Assembly: GCA_963921195.1 (NCBI GenBank)
Contig: OY992538.1
Coordinates: 81,058,093-81,122,092 of the forward strand
Length of the DNA stretch: 64,000 bases
Direction: 5' to 3'
Origin: Pegoplata infirma
Taxonomy: Eukaryota; Arthropoda; Insecta; Diptera; Anthomyiidae
Part shown: positions 32,029 to 44,641 of the stretch, piece by piece
How the letters are laid out: the number at the start of each line of letters is the position of its first letter
How positions within the stretch are numbered: the first letter of the stretch is position 1
Program-made: the position numbers and the translations under genes
The notes under the pieces: generated by a model
The model's input: only the letters and a program-made list of their open reading frames with translations
What the model was told of the DNA's origin: nothing
Databases searched by the model: none

Positions 32029-35000
32029 CACAAAAAAAAAAGTTTGTAAAATGACATAAAATCCCCATGAATTTACGAAGCAGGTTTTGTAAAATATGTA
32101 CTAGCAAGAATCCCCGTAATGTTACGGGGATAATTTGTAAATTGATTTAACAAAAGAAAATGTAAATTTACAATTTTTTTTGTAAAATATTAACTTCGAG
32201 GTGAACATTTTTTTTGCAAATTTACAAAAAAATTGGAAAATTTACAAAACAAAATTGTAAACTTACAGAAAAAGGTTGTTATTTTACAAAGAAAAAATAG
32301 AAAATGAAAAAAAATAAATTGTAGATTAACAAATTATTTGGTTAAACTACTGTTTTTACCGCAAAAAAATATTAAAAAACACGTATATTTACAATAAAAG
32401 TTGTAAATTTGCAAAAAAAAATAAATTTACACAACAAATTGTAAACTTACAAAAAAAAGCTGTGAATTTATAAAATAAAGTAGAAAATCAAACTACAAAA
32501 TTGTAAATTTACAAATTATTTGGTTAAACTACTGTTTTTTATGGCAAAAAACTTGTATATTTACAATAAAAAGTGGTAAATTTACAATCTTTATTGTATA
32601 TGGGGCATTCCAGGCCAAATCACTCACTTTTAGACCCGACCCCTTTCGATTTATTTTTTGGATATGTTTTAGTACTTATTAAATGCAACTTGGAAACTAA
32701 TTTTCAGCCTTTTATTTCAAGATGGTGTTGAGTAATCAATTTTTCAAAATGACGATTTTTTCAAAAAAAATGGAAAAGTTAAAATTTTCAATTAATTTTG
32801 ACCATTTAAAAATATAGATATCTTAAAAAAAAGTTGGACAACGTTTTGTTGGTATTTGAATGTAGTTTTAGAAAAAAATATTTAAAAAATTATTCGAAGT
32901 AATTATCACTTATTTTTTAATGTTTAAAAATTAAAATCGACTTTTTGAAAAAGTCCGAAACCTTCGATTTTTTTTTACAAACGTCTAAAAGTTCTACTCT
33001 TAATTACGCAACTTTTAAGCCATAATTCGAGATGTGATCGCAATTCGTTCTATTTTTTTTCAAATTTTGAAAATTGCACCTTTTATTTTTTGACTTTGAT
33101 TTATTTTATATGGTGCTCCAAAAAAATTAAATTGGTAGATACTGACCCTAACTTACCCTAGATATATTCATTTCGAGGCAAAAATACGTCTCACAAAAAT
33201 TAAGAACGATCGGACATGGATAAGGTGTTCCGCATGGGCCTTGAAATTTTGAAAACGGATTACAAGGAAAAATATGAATTTTTTTCTGTTTTCGCAATTT
33301 TTTTGGTATTTTAAGTTAAGTTTTAATTCAAGTGGTTACAGAATTATAATACGGAGTAAAATGCCTCTCTAATAAGGTACCAAAGACTGAAATCGGTTGA
33401 AAATCAGCCAAGTTATTACAACTTCCCCAGGCATCTAACGTATGGCAGAACACTTGGTTAAGCAATATAATACGATTTTGGAAATTCATTGAATTTTCTA
33501 CTGTAATGACATTTTTTTATTCTTCAAGTTCAAATGTTATTAGATGACAAGTATTTTTCATATTGTGTTTTGCTAACATTTTTTAAATTAGTGGTAAAAA
33601 TGCCTGCATTTTCAACACCCTTTTGAAATCTCTATTTTAAAAAAAAAAAAATCTTTTTTTTGTTTTAAAATTTGGAAAAACCAAAAAAATATTACACTGA
33701 AACATAAATAATGAAAAAATTGTATTACAGTAGAAAATTTCAATAAATTTAAAAAAAGGGACTCGTATTTTTTAATCAAGTGGTATGCCACACGCTAGAT
33801 GCCTGGGGAAGTTGGCTGATTTTCAACCGATTTTAGTTTTTAGTACCTTATTAGAAGGGAATTTTACTCCACATCATAATTCTGTAATCACTTGAATTAA
33901 AACTTAACTTAAAATACCAAAAAAATTGCGAAAGCAGAAAAAAATTCAAATTTTTCCTTGTAATCCGTTTTTTAAACTGCAAGGACCATGCTAAACGCCT
34001 TACCCATGTCCGATCGTCCTAAATTTTTGTGAGACGTATATTTACCTCCAAATGAATATATTACGGGTAAGTTAGGGTCAGTATCTACCAATTTTTTTTT
34101 TTTTGAGCTCAATATAAAATAAATCAGAGCCAAAACATAAAAGGTGCAATTTTAAAAATTAAAAAAAAAAAATAGAAAGAATTATGATCACATCTCGAGT
34201 TATGGCTTAAAAGTTGCGTAATTTAGAGTATAATTTTTATAGTTTTTTACAAAAAAATCGAAGGTTTCGGACTTTTTCAAAAAGTCCATTTTAATTTTTA
34301 AACGTCAAAAAATAAGTGATAATTACTTCGAATAATTTTTGCATATTTATTTTCTAAAACTACATTTAAATACCAACAAAACGTTGTCAAAATTAATTAA
34401 AAATTTAAATTTTTAAATTTTTTGGAGAAAATCGCCATTTTGAAAAATTGATTACTCAACACCATCTTGGAATAAAAGGCTGAAAATTGGTGTCCAAGTT
34501 GCATTTAATAAGGACTAAAACATATCCAAAAATAAAATAAATCGAAAGGGTCGGGTCTAAAAGTGAGTGATTTGGCTTGGAATGCTCCATATACTTATAC
34601 CATTTTTTCTTATTTTTTGCCTTAAAAACCGTAGTTTAACCAAATAATTTGTAAATTTACAATATTGTTTTTGTATTTTCTACTTCATTTTTGTAACATT
34701 ACAACTTTTTTCGTAAGTATACAATTTGTTTTTTTAAATTTTCATATTTGTTTTGTAAATTTACAAAAAATTTGGTTTATTTACATATTTGTTTTGTAAA
34801 TTTTAAGGTTTTTATCCATTTTTGCATCTTATTTTTCCTTCTTCGGCAGCTGGAATAGCACTTCAACAACCTGAAATGATTTTTTTCACTTGAACACTTT
34901 TAACAAACTTTTTAATGTATAACACTACACTTTTTTATTTTTTTTTTTGGTTAAGTAGAACATATGAGAATAGCGAAGGAGGCTACGCTAGAAATTTCTT

Positions 35001-35998
35001 ATATTATCAGGAAAAATTAGTCAAAAAATAACATTTTTTTTTTTGAATTTTTAATTATTTTCACAAGTCTATTTAAAAAATCGGAAAAAAATTTTTGGAT
35101 ATTGTAGATTGGATGTTTAAGTACCTGTTAAACTAAGAAATACTAAATTTTTCATAATTGGCAGCTTTTTTTTGACATTTTAGGTGCCAAATTTAAAAAA
35201 AATTACGAAAAAAATATGGTATAATTACCAAAAAAAAAATTGTAAAAATACAAAAAAAAACTAGAACAATTATATAGTAGAAACACATAAAAATTGTGGT
35301 ATTTTACTTAAAGCAAATTACCAAAAAATGGTGTAAAAATTCAATTTTTTTTTGCTACAGCTTACAATTACTTGAAAAATATTTGTGTCCGGAACTAAAA
35401 AAATTTTTTTTTCATGAAATTTTTTATTTATAAAAAATTATTTTTAACTAAATTTTTTACTCCAAAACGCAAAAAAAATCTGAAAAATTTTTGCGAATCC
35501 TATTGTTGAATAATTTTTTTTTGTAAAACATCATTAATTCTAGTAATAAAATAAGTTTTGTAAAATTACATTGGAGTTTTGTACTTTCCAATACATATTT
35601 TTTCTTTAATTACATTTTTTTGTATTAAAAAACTGAAAACCTTGAAAACGATTTAAAAAATCTTAAAAAAAAAATGTTTGTAATAAAACATTTTTTTGGT
35701 AGAAAGACTAAATAACATCAAGTAAAATTTTGTTGTACATTTACAGTTTTCTTGTGTAAAAAATCTAAACACCTAGTAATATTTTTTTTTAATTTGTAAA
35801 ATAATTCATTTTTTTGTAAGTTTACCTAAAGAATTTGTAAAATAAATTTACCAACATATAATAGTAAAATTACAAAGCAACCTGTAGTTTTCGTTTTATT
35901 AAATATACAACAATTTTTGTAAAAAGACAAAAATATTAGTAAAATAGAATTACAAGACCTTTTACTTGTAAATTTACAAACTTTTTTTTTTTTGAGTG
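32029..35998 (+). mobile_element. TA-flanked CACNCAAAA element, copy 1 (contains palindrome)
   Basis: Left ACACAAAAAAAAAAGTTTG, TGACATAAAATCCCC and CCCCGTAATGTTACGGGG. Right TTGTAAATTTACAAAC and TTTTTTGAGTG, with TA at 32027-32028 and 35999-36000. Sister copies: 36539-38399 (same orientation) and 44642-46681 (inverted). Low-complexity interior with GTAAATTTAC palindromes, no transposase. It is interrupted by the palindrome at 32601-34589. Confidence 0.75.
32601..34589. mobile_element. 2.0 kb palindromic element, TGGGGCATTCC ends
   Basis: TGGGGCATTCCAGGCCAAAT is mirrored at the right by ATTTGGCTTGGAATGCTCCA, with TATA on both flanks (32597-32600, 34590-34593). The two ~990 bp arms match along their length (centre near 33595). 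Sister copies of the host element (near 37066 and in 44642-46681) lack the insertion. No coding capacity. Confidence 0.85.
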
Positions 35999-36180
35999 TA
36001 CATCCTAAAAATGCAATATTTAAAAAATAGGGGAAATCCCGTCTCAATTTATTTTTGGAGCTAATCGCGAAAACTTCCCATGTTTACATGTTATTTATCA
36101 AATACATCCTAAAAATTAAATACTAAAAAAATAGTGGAACTCCCGTCTCAATTTTTTTTTTGGAGCTATTTGCGATTAAT
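35999..36180 (+). repeat. ~100 bp tandem repeat, right block
   Basis: Nearly two units with CATCCTAAAAATGCAATATT, AATAGGGGAAATCCCGTCTC and AATCGCGAAAACTTCCCATG, the same monomer as 31086-31308. Confidence 0.75.
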
Positions 36181-36538
36181 CGCAAATCGCGATTTGCAAC
36201 TAGATTTTGTGCTACCTCCTAGAGAGAATTTCTAGTAAATTACTAGCTTTTTTGTAATTTTACGATTTTTTTTACCAATAAAATGGCAATTTTAAACTTT
36301 TTTGATTTGATAATACTAACAAGGAATTCTTGTGACTTAACTAGATATTTTTTGTAAAATTACCTTAGAAATTTGTAAATTTACAAAAAAAAATTGTAAA
36401 ATTACGAAGAAAAATTTAAATTTAGATCGAAACTCAAAAGATTAATGTTATAAAATATTTTTGCGTTTCGCGTAAAATATAATCGAGTTGTTGTTCATCA
36501 CTTAGCGTGTATAAGCGTAATTTAAGCGTGGATAACTA
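36181..36538. other. Paralogue of the 31309-31640 stretch
   Basis: GATTTGCGATTAATCGCAAA palindromic words, then CAAGGAATTCTTGTGACTTA and TTGCGTTTCGCGTAAAATAT shared with 31350-31570. No gene. Confidence 0.6.
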
Positions 36539-38399
36539 CACTAAAAAAAAAATTTGTAAAATGACATAAAATCCCCGTGATTTTACGGGGCAGGTTTTGT
36601 AAAATATGTACTAGCAAGAATCCCCGTAATGTTACGGGGATAATTTGTAAATTGGTTTAACAAAAGAAAATGTAAATTTACAATTTTTTTTGTAAAATAT
36701 TAACTTCGAGGTCAAAATTTTTTTTTGGAAATTTACAAAAAGTTTGGTAAATTTACAAAACAAAATTGTAAACTTACAGAAAAAGGTTGTTATTTTACAA
36801 AGAAAAAATAGAAAATGAAAAAAATAAAATTGTAGATTAACAAATTATTTGGTTAAACTACTGTTTTTCCGCAATTTGCAAAAAAAAAAAAATTAAATTT
36901 AAAAAACAAATTGTAAACTTACAAAAAAAAGTTGTAAATTTACAAAATAAAGAAGAAAATCAAAAACCAAAATTGTAAATTTACAAATTGTTTGGTTAAA
37001 CTACTGTTTGTTATGGCAAAAAAATTGTAAATTTACAATAAAAAGTGGTAAATTTACAATTTTTATTGTATATATACCATTTTTTCTTATTTTTTTGCCG
37101 TAAAAACATTAGTTTAACCAAAAAATTTGTAAATTTACAATATTTTTTTTGTATTTTCTACTTCATTTTTGTAAAATTACAACTTTTTTCGTAAGTATAC
37201 AATTTAATTTTGTTTTTTAAATTTTTATATTTGTTTTGTAAGTTTACAAAAAATTTGGTTTATTTACATATTTGTTTTGTAAATTTAAAGGTTTTTTTCC
37301 ATTGGTGCACCTTATTTTTCCTTCTTCGGCAGCTGGAGTAGCACTTCAACAACCTGAAATGATTTTTTTTCACTTGAACACTTTTAACAAACTTCACTTT
37401 TTTATTTTTTTTCGACATTTCGTTTTTCTTAAGTAAAACATATGAGAATTGCGAAGGAGGCTACACAAGAAATTTCTCATATTTTCAGGAAAAATTAGTC
37501 AAAAAATATATATTTTTTTTTTTTTTAATTTTTAATTATTTTCACAAGTATTTTTCAAAAATCGAAAAAAAATTGTATATTGTAGATTGGATAATTAAGT
37601 ACCTGTTAAAATAAGAAAAACTTAATTTTTCTTAATTGAAAGCTTTTTATTGACATTTTAAGTGCCAAATTTAACAAAAAAATTACCAAAAAAATATTGT
37701 AAAATTACAAAAAAAATAGTAAAAATACAAAAAAAAACTAGAACAATTATATTGTAGAAACACATAAAAATTGTGGTATTTTATTTAACTTTTAATTTTT
37801 TTCTAAAGTTTACAAGTAGATGAAAAATTTTTGTGCCCGGAACTTAAAAAATTTCCAAAAAAATTTTTCATGAAATTTTTTATTTATAAAAAATGATTTT
37901 TAACTAAATTTTTTACTCCAAAACGCAAAAAAATTCTGCACTTAGAAAATTTTTGCGTGTCCTATTGTTGAATAAACAATTTTTTTTGTAAAACAACATT
38001 AATTCTAGTAATAAAATAAGTGTAAAATTACATTGGAATTTTGTACTTTTTCAAACTGAAAACCTTGTAAACGATCTTAAAAAAAATCTTGTAATAAAAC
38101 ATTTTTTTGGTAGAAAGACTAAATAACATCAAGTAAAACTTTGTTACAGTTTTCTTGTGTAAAAAAACTAAACACCTTGTAATATTTTTTTAATTTGTAA
38201 AATAATTTACTTTTTTGTAAATTGACCTAAAAAATTTGTAAAATAAATTTACGAACATATAATAGCAAAATTACAAAGCAAACTGTAGTTTTTGTTTTAT
38301 TAAATATACAACAATTTTTGTAAAAAGACACAAATATCAGTAAAATAGAATTACAAGAACTTTTACTTGTAATTTTACAAACTTTTTTTTTTTTGAGTG
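36539..38399 (+). mobile_element. TA-flanked CACTNAAAA element, copy 2
   Basis: CACTAAAAAAAAAATTTGTA at the left, then CCCCGTGATTTTACGGGG and CCCCGTAATGTTACGGGG hairpins. TTTTTTTTTTTTGAGTG at the right. TA on both sides (36537-36538, 38400-38401). It is the cleanest copy in this orientation, with no internal insertion. Includes the phrase CTTCGGCAGCTGGAGTAGC, shared with 34845 and, inverted, 45412. Frames are short and unrecognised. Confidence 0.8.
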
Positions 38400-38401
38400 T
38401 A

Positions 38402-39331
38402 CTTATGTAAAACTAAAGATAAAACAAAACAATATATCGATGTACCACTATAAAATCCTAAAATTGTTATTTTATAAACATATAAATGAATATGTATCAA
38501 TTTCCTTTTTGGTTTGGTTTCCCTTAAAACTAAGGAAAACGAACTTCTCACATTTACTTTAACTTTACCCTAGATATTGAAACATGATGTGGTTGTTTGT
38601 AAAATAAAAAATAAAAATAAAAAACATTTAGTACTGAGTTTATTGAATTTTTCAATTTCCGTAATCATTTTAATGCACATAAACAAAATATGAAACTATA
38701 AATAAAAAAATAATACTTTTATACAATTTCAATAGTTTAAGGGCGATTAAACTTACAAGGAATTCTTTTGATTACCAGATTTTTGGCAATTTTACTAGTT
38801 TTTTTACCAATAAAGTTGTAAATTTTTGACGCTATGAAACTTCCGAAGAATTTTCGTTATTTAACTCGTAAAAATAACAAGTTTTATGTCACTTTACAAA
38901 ATTGTTTTCTTGTAAATCTTGTAGAAAGAATCACAAGAATTCCTAGAAAACGTTATTTTGAAAACAAACATTTTAACAACAAAATTGTTAATTTACAACA
39001 TTTTGAGTTCGGGACATAAACAGTTTTTTAAATTTTTTTATTTAAATAATTTTTTTTAAGCATTTTTAATGAAATTTTTATTTTAAAAAAACTAAAAACA
39101 TTTTTTGTTGCAAAGTTTTTGTGTGAAATTTTTCAAAACTTTCGCCAAAACCAAATTTTCATATGAGAACATATTTTTTGGTTTACTTTTGTACATAAAA
39201 ATGTTAAAATCATTTAAAAAGTATTTTTGTACTCAAAATCATTTGTATTCAAAACATTAAAAATTGTTACTTGTTTTTGCAAAAAAAATTTCAAAAATAA
39301 TATTTTAGTCAGTTTGTAAAATACATTCCTA
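38402..39331. other. Mostly unclassified AT-rich DNA
   Basis: 38402-38740 shows no relationship to other parts of the window. 38745-39010 has GTAAATTTTTGACGC and CTTACAAGGAATTCTTTTG words of the TA-element group. A 61-residue frame at 38834 is low complexity and unrecognised. Confidence 0.45.
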
Positions 39332-40139
39332 CACACAAAATAATAACTCTGTAAAATGACTGTAATCTCAATTCAACAGATATTTGACAGAGTTTTCTGT
39401 CAAAATACAGATTTAAAGAAAATACCTTGTATTTTGTTGTGACAAAAAAAAAACAAAGTTTCCTCTGTTATATTACTTTTTACTTTGTAATCCTAATTTT
39501 ACAGATAATTAACAGAGTATTCTGCTAAAATACAGATTTAAGCCAAATACCTTGTATTTTTTTATAACCAAAAAAGTTTTCTGTTTTCAGTAGTTTTTGT
39601 TTCAAAACATCAAAATTTTGTCTGTATATATTTTTTTTTTTTTTGAGAAAAAGTTGAAAAAGTAGCAAAAAAGTTATCAAAAAAATCTTTTAAGAAATCT
39701 TATAAAAATTTTACAAAATAACATGCATTTAACTAAACTCTGTAAATTTACAGAGTTTTTTCTGTAAATTTGTTTGCATCAAATGCATTTTACAAATATA
39801 TGTAAATTTACATAGTTTTCTTTGATAAATGATGGTTTACTCAACCAATATTTTACTAGAAACTCTGTAAATAAACAGTTTTTTTTGTCCAAATCATTTT
39901 ACAGAGTTTTAAAGTAAAATTACAGAGTTTTCTCTGTCAAAAAGTTTCAAAAAGCTTTCATATTTATTCAATATTTTTCTATAAACTTTGTAAATTAACA
40001 GTTTTTTTTTTTTGTCAAACTTATTTTACAGAGTTTTTTAGTAAAATTACAAAGAAATGTTGTTAGCTGGAAAAGTATGGTGTACTCAGTTAAATTAGCA
40101 GAGTTTTTCTGTAATTTAACAGAGTTATTACTTTGAGTG
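39332..40139. mobile_element. TA-flanked element, CACNCAAAATAATAACTCTG TIRs, copy 1
   Basis: CACACAAAATAATAACTCTG at the left, CAGAGTTATTACTTTGAGTG at the right, TA on both sides (39330-39331, 40140-40141). 808 bp, built of repeated CTCTGTAAATTTACAGAG palindromic words. No transposase. Other copies: 56590-60908, 63370-63745 and a variant at 61304-63129. Confidence 0.8.
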
Positions 40140-41270
40140 TAGTAAAAATTAACAAAAATCTTTCCAATATTTTTTTTGTACTTACGCGTAAGTAATTACG
40201 TAATAAAAACTAAACTCATTAAAAAAGTTTTTTTTGCATCCAAAATCATTTGTATTCAAAACGTTTTGTGTCAAATCGAATTTAAAATTTTTTCTTGTTT
40301 TTGCTCAAATTACACAACACGATTTTGTATCTTGGATGGGACAAAAAAAAAATAAAAGTATACCAATAGAAGACCAAAACCCCTGAAGGGTTTTGAAAAC
40401 TTAGCTCGAGTTCTTTTTTTATGGCCCACTGAAGTTTTTCAATTTTTTTTCAAAGGCGTTTTGAATAAGTCAAAAATAAGTATTAAATCTAATTCTGAGG
40501 TAAATAATGTTAAGACACGTCTTCGGTAAAATTTGATGGAGTTTCTTTTCTTAAATATATTAACCCTCTATCTCCCATTTTTAGGGGTCATTTTGGTACT
40601 TTTTTTAAATATCCTCATAGAACACCAAGAAAGCGTGCGTTTAAAGGGTTAAAGGTTCTACAAATATTATCTGCATAAAATTTCACTAGGGGTTGTCGAA
40701 GATCAAAAGTTCTTGCGAGATGTGCAAAGTGATTAAAAAGTAAAATTGTAAATTATCACATACTTTTAAATTGTTTTTCATTAAAGTCGTGTGAAATAAG
40801 TCGAAAAAAAATTTATAAATCTGCTTCTGAGCTAAAATCCGATAATAGATGTCTTCAGAAAAATATTATCTATTTAAATTTGATGGAGTTTCTTTTCTTA
40901 AATATATTAACCCTCTATCTCACATTTTTAGTGGTCATTTTTGTCCTTTTTTCAAATACCCTAATAGAACACCACTAAAACGTACCTTTAAGGGGCTTAC
41001 TGTTCTATAAATTTTTTCTGCATCAAATTTCACTACGATTTTTGGTCAAAAGTTCGTGCGAAAAGTGCAGAATGCTTTAAAAAGTAAATATCCCAGCAAA
41101 ACTTTGGTAGTGGGTAGTGATTATATAACACATTACCAGGTAATGTATATACCTTATTTGTAGCATTATTTTAGGATGTCTTACCAAACATTTGTTCCAC
41201 AACGTATTATTTAAAATAATGCATTACTAATAATTTGCTACGTAATGCATGATTATTGGGAAAAATGTAT

Positions 41271-41468
41271 CCCGGGTAAAAATGAAATATATATGATCAT
41301 ATATGAAGATATATGGATCATATATTGATTTATATAACCATATATTATCATATATGCCTCCATATATGAACATATATGGAGGCATATATGATAATATATG
41401 GTTATATAAATCCATATATGATCCATATATCTTCATATATGATCATATATATTTCATTTTTACCCGGG
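41271..41468. mobile_element. 198 bp near-perfect palindrome, CCCGGGTAAAAATGA ends
   Basis: The first half (CCCGGGTAAAAATGAAATAT, then CATATATG words) is repeated almost base for base in inverse order, ending ATTTCATTTTTACCCGGG. The two mirrored open frames are products of this symmetry. The termini match the larger element at 22783-26118, so this is a minimal member of that family. Confidence 0.9.
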
Positions 41469-41634
41469 ATTTCATATTTATTATTTCTAAACATTAAATC
41501 ATGGATGACTTATATTTGGTTACATTATGTATTATTTGCAAGTTTGAAATAATGCATTATTTATAATTGGATGCATAATGCATTACAAAAACATAAAAAA
41601 TAATTATTTTATAAAAAAATGCATAAGTTTAAAC

Positions 41635-41715
41635 TAGAGATGGGCTCACGACAGGAAATTTCTAACGACACACACTCACGAGCATATTTTATCTACTTAC
41701 TCTCACTTACAATCA
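41635..41715 (-). mobile_element. CACTCACG-type hAT terminal fragment
   Basis: TAGAGATGGGCTCACGACAGG, then ACACACTCACGAGCATATTT and CAATCACGTGAGTAAATTTA match the reverse of the right half of 57308-57879. The other end is lost. Confidence 0.65.
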
Positions 41716-42307
41716 CGTGAGTAAATTTAATAAAAAATTACTTTTTCACTACTCGTAACACCTTATATATTATCTTCTGGTATGCTATATTATTTCATTT
41801 CTCGTAACCTATAAAATATCATATATTTTACACCTTACTCGTATTCTTCGTAATAAATTATTGACTTATTTTATACCTTACTGGTATTCTTTGTGATAAT
41901 GTGGATGCATTACTTTGAGTCTCATCGCCTGTTAAAATCATCAATGCTGCAATGTATAAAATAAGAGATCCTATACCTTATTTTATACCTTATTCGGTAA
42001 TCTAAGTTTTGCTGGGATATAAAGTAGTTTGGTAAAAAATAATTTAACTAATTATGATAACTAGGGTTAGGATTTTTATGCAAATGCATATTTGTTGTCG
42101 TCAGTCCGGGAGCAACAAAAACTAAATATCTTTGCGAATTAAGAAATTTGCAGTAAAATGGCATTGATTTGTTAGTGCATATTTTTGCATATTTTGCATT
42201 TAATGCATATTTTTGCATATATTGCTGATATTACATATTTTTGTCGCATATTTTGAAAAAAAGTGTTTTTTTTTTTATTTCATGATATTTTTACATTGCT
42301 GTATATA

Positions 42308-42752
42308 TTTTTATATCCTCCACTTAGTGATAGAGGGTATATATAAGTTTGTCATTCCGTTTGTAACTCATCGAAATATCGGTCTGGGACCCCATAAAGT
42401 ATATATATTCATGATCCCCAATCGATTTTAAGACATTCTAGCAATGTCCGTCTGTCCGTCGGTCTGTCTGTCTGTGGAAATGGTGATCACGACCAAAATA
42501 CTATACACGGATATGACTAAAACTTATCATGTTCATTGGAAGTTCTTCCGAGAAGTTTGGTATTGCATTTGAGCGATATCGGTTCAGCGGTTCAAAAATT
42601 ATGAACAAAAATGCAAGGACACCTCAAAAATTTTTCACGGAAATTTTTTTTTTTAAGTATTTTCCTTTTTAAAAAAAAGTTTTTAATCTTTTTGAAATTG
42701 TGGAGGGTATCACTACATTCGGCAAAGCCGAATTTAACTTTTTTACTTGTTT
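42308..42752 (+). mobile_element. CCCTCCAC-family copy E, complete short version
   Basis: Both family ends in 445 bp: TTTTTATATCCTCCACTTAG to TTGTGGAGGGTATCACTAC, ATTCGGCAAAGCCGAATTTA and TTTTTTACTTGTTT. It has a short CCGTCTGTCCGTCGGTCTG run and lacks the long ACACTCAAAA array. The intact 3' hairpin is TTCGGC-AAA-GCCGAA. Confidence 0.85.
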
Positions 42753-42816
42753 ATTTTATAATGTATGCCTTAAAGTACACAGAAGAAAATATGGAAACAA
42801 AAATTTGAGTAATCAC

Positions 42817-43400
42817 TTGTTTAAATTTCAAAACAAAAATAAAAATTCCGTAACTTTTTAATTGACGCAATTAAAAATTTACTTAACAGTTTTTAAAAAA
42901 AAATTTAGTAAATAATTTAATAATTTTTTTTTTAATTTTATTTTTTTCTTTAATTTTATTTTTTCTCTTAGTTTTCTTGAATTCTCATTTAGTTTATAGT
43001 TTTTTGTTTACGTAAATGTAAGTTAGTTGAAATCATCTCAATGAAATTTTCTATGACTTGAAGACATAAATATTTTTGGTAAAAGATTAAAAAAAATATT
43101 TTTTTTTGTAAAGAAAAAATGTGAAACTTTCTTAATCTTTTTAAAAAAATAAATTGATAAATTTTGAGTAAATTTTTATTTAGCACAAATAAAAACTTAA
43201 TTAAAAAAAACCAAAAGTTTTGAGTAAAGTTTTAATTGTGTCAATTAAAAAATTACTCAAAATTTTTGGTATACATTTAATAAATTTTTATTAAAAGTTT
43301 ACTCAATACTTTTATATCGTTTACTGGTGCAAAATTGAGAAATTTTTTACATAATAGTATTACAAATTTACTCAAAAAAATTGTTTTTCTATGTATGACT
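42817..43400 (+). repeat. Dispersed AT-rich repeat (copy 2), shared with 7316-7590
   Basis: 43155-43400 matches 7316-7590. 42840-42990 has a weaker start of the same kind (TTAATTGACGCAATTAAAAA). No gene. The frame at 42989-43186 is not conserved. Confidence 0.6.
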
Positions 43401-44641
43401 TTTATAATTTTGTGTTTTTTTGTTTTTCTTGTTATTTTTTTTTATCATTAATATATGTTTTAAAAAAAATTTTAAGTGCATATTTTTTACATTTTTAGCG
43501 CATATTTTTCTATTTTTGGTGCATGTTTTATGCACATAAAACACGATTTTAACTGCATAAAAGTCCGAACCCTAATGATAACTTAAAATTTTCCTTTTTT
43601 TTAACATTTGACCTTCAACAAACCCTAGTAAAATTTGATGCAGAAAATGTTTTTAAAACATTTTAACCCTTCAAACTCACGCCTTAATCGTGTTCTAAGA
43701 GGATATTTGAAAAAAGGGCCAAAAGGACCCCTAAAACTTGGAGATAGAGGTTTAAAATGTTCTTAGAAAATAACTGCCATCAAATTTTCACAGTGTCGTA
43801 AATTAGGTCAGAAGAAGATTTATAAAAATTGTTTCGACTTATTTTATATGACTTTGTTGAAAAACAATTTCACAGTATGTGATAATTTATAATTTTACTT
43901 TTTTAAGCACTTTTCGCACGAACTTTTGATCTTTGGCAACTCCTAGTGAAATTTGATTCAAAAATGTTTTGTAAAACATTTTAACCCTTCAAACGCACGT
44001 TTAATTGGTGTTGTATATGGATTTTTGAAAAAAGGACCAAAATGGCCCCTAAAAATTGGAGATAGAGGGTTTATATATTCTAAGAAGAGAACCGCCATCA
44101 AATTTTACTGCAGAATTAGATTTAGTACTTATTTTTTGACTTATTCAAAACTCCTTTGAAAAAAATTGAAAAACTTCAGTGGGCCATAAAAAAAGAACTC
44201 GAGCTAAGTTGTCAAAACCCTTGACGGGTTTTGGTCTTATATTGCTATACTTTCATTTTTTTTTGGTCCCGTTCGAAATACACTCGAATACCCCAAATTT
44301 GTTGAAAAAATAATATTTTTGTCTGGTTATTTGTGATATACAGTGCCGGTCAAAAGTATTCACACAAAGCTGCAGTAGATGCCATTTTTTAAGGACAATA
44401 TTTAAAATATCATACCTTTTTTTATCAAACAAGTATTATAAAGTGTTTTGTGGGTAATTTATTAAGCTTTAATTTAAGCTTTAAAGCGTCCAGATTGAAA
44501 TAATAATAAATGTGCTACGAACTAAGGTCGAATTGGAAAATGTTAATTTTTATAGACATTTTTAAAAAAAAATTTAAAAAATATTTCCAAAATTTTTCTG
44601 TCTGAACATTTAAAATCTAAAAAATCTTCTACTAATTTATA

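Larger units (their letters stand above)
41092..42016. mobile_element. CCCAGCA-TIR element, 925 bp copy
   Basis: CCCAGCAAAAC at the left, GTTTTGCTGGG at the right, ATAT at both flanks (41088-41091, 42017-42020). The interior repeats AATGCATTATTT and ACCTTATTTTATACC words. It holds the palindrome 41271-41468 and a CACTCACG fragment. Confidence 0.75.
42062..43574. mobile_element. hAT-type element, TAGGGTTAGGATTTTTATGC TIRs
   Basis: TAGGGTTAGGATTTTTATGC at the left, GCATAAAAGTCCGAACCCTA at the right. Exact 8-bp duplication ATGATAAC (42054-42061, 43575-43582). Subterminal regions carry many TTTTTGCATATTT words on both sides, as expected of transposase-binding repeats. It holds repeat copy E and a dispersed repeat. 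No transposase. Confidence 0.93.
40336..44272. mobile_element. Foldback element, arms 40336-41085 and 43605-44272
   Basis: CCAAAACCCCTGAAGGGTTTT, GAACTC-type words, TTAACCCTCTATCTCCCATT and AGTGAAATTT recur in mirrored order at both sides with 75-85% likeness by eye. The loop is filled by two later insertions (41092-42016, 42062-43574). Short frames in the arms are not conserved. The outermost bases are not defined exactly. Confidence 0.7.

Noticed and set aside
41227..41497. Paired 64-69 residue Y/I-rich frames on both strands
   Set aside because: Product of the CATATATG palindrome.
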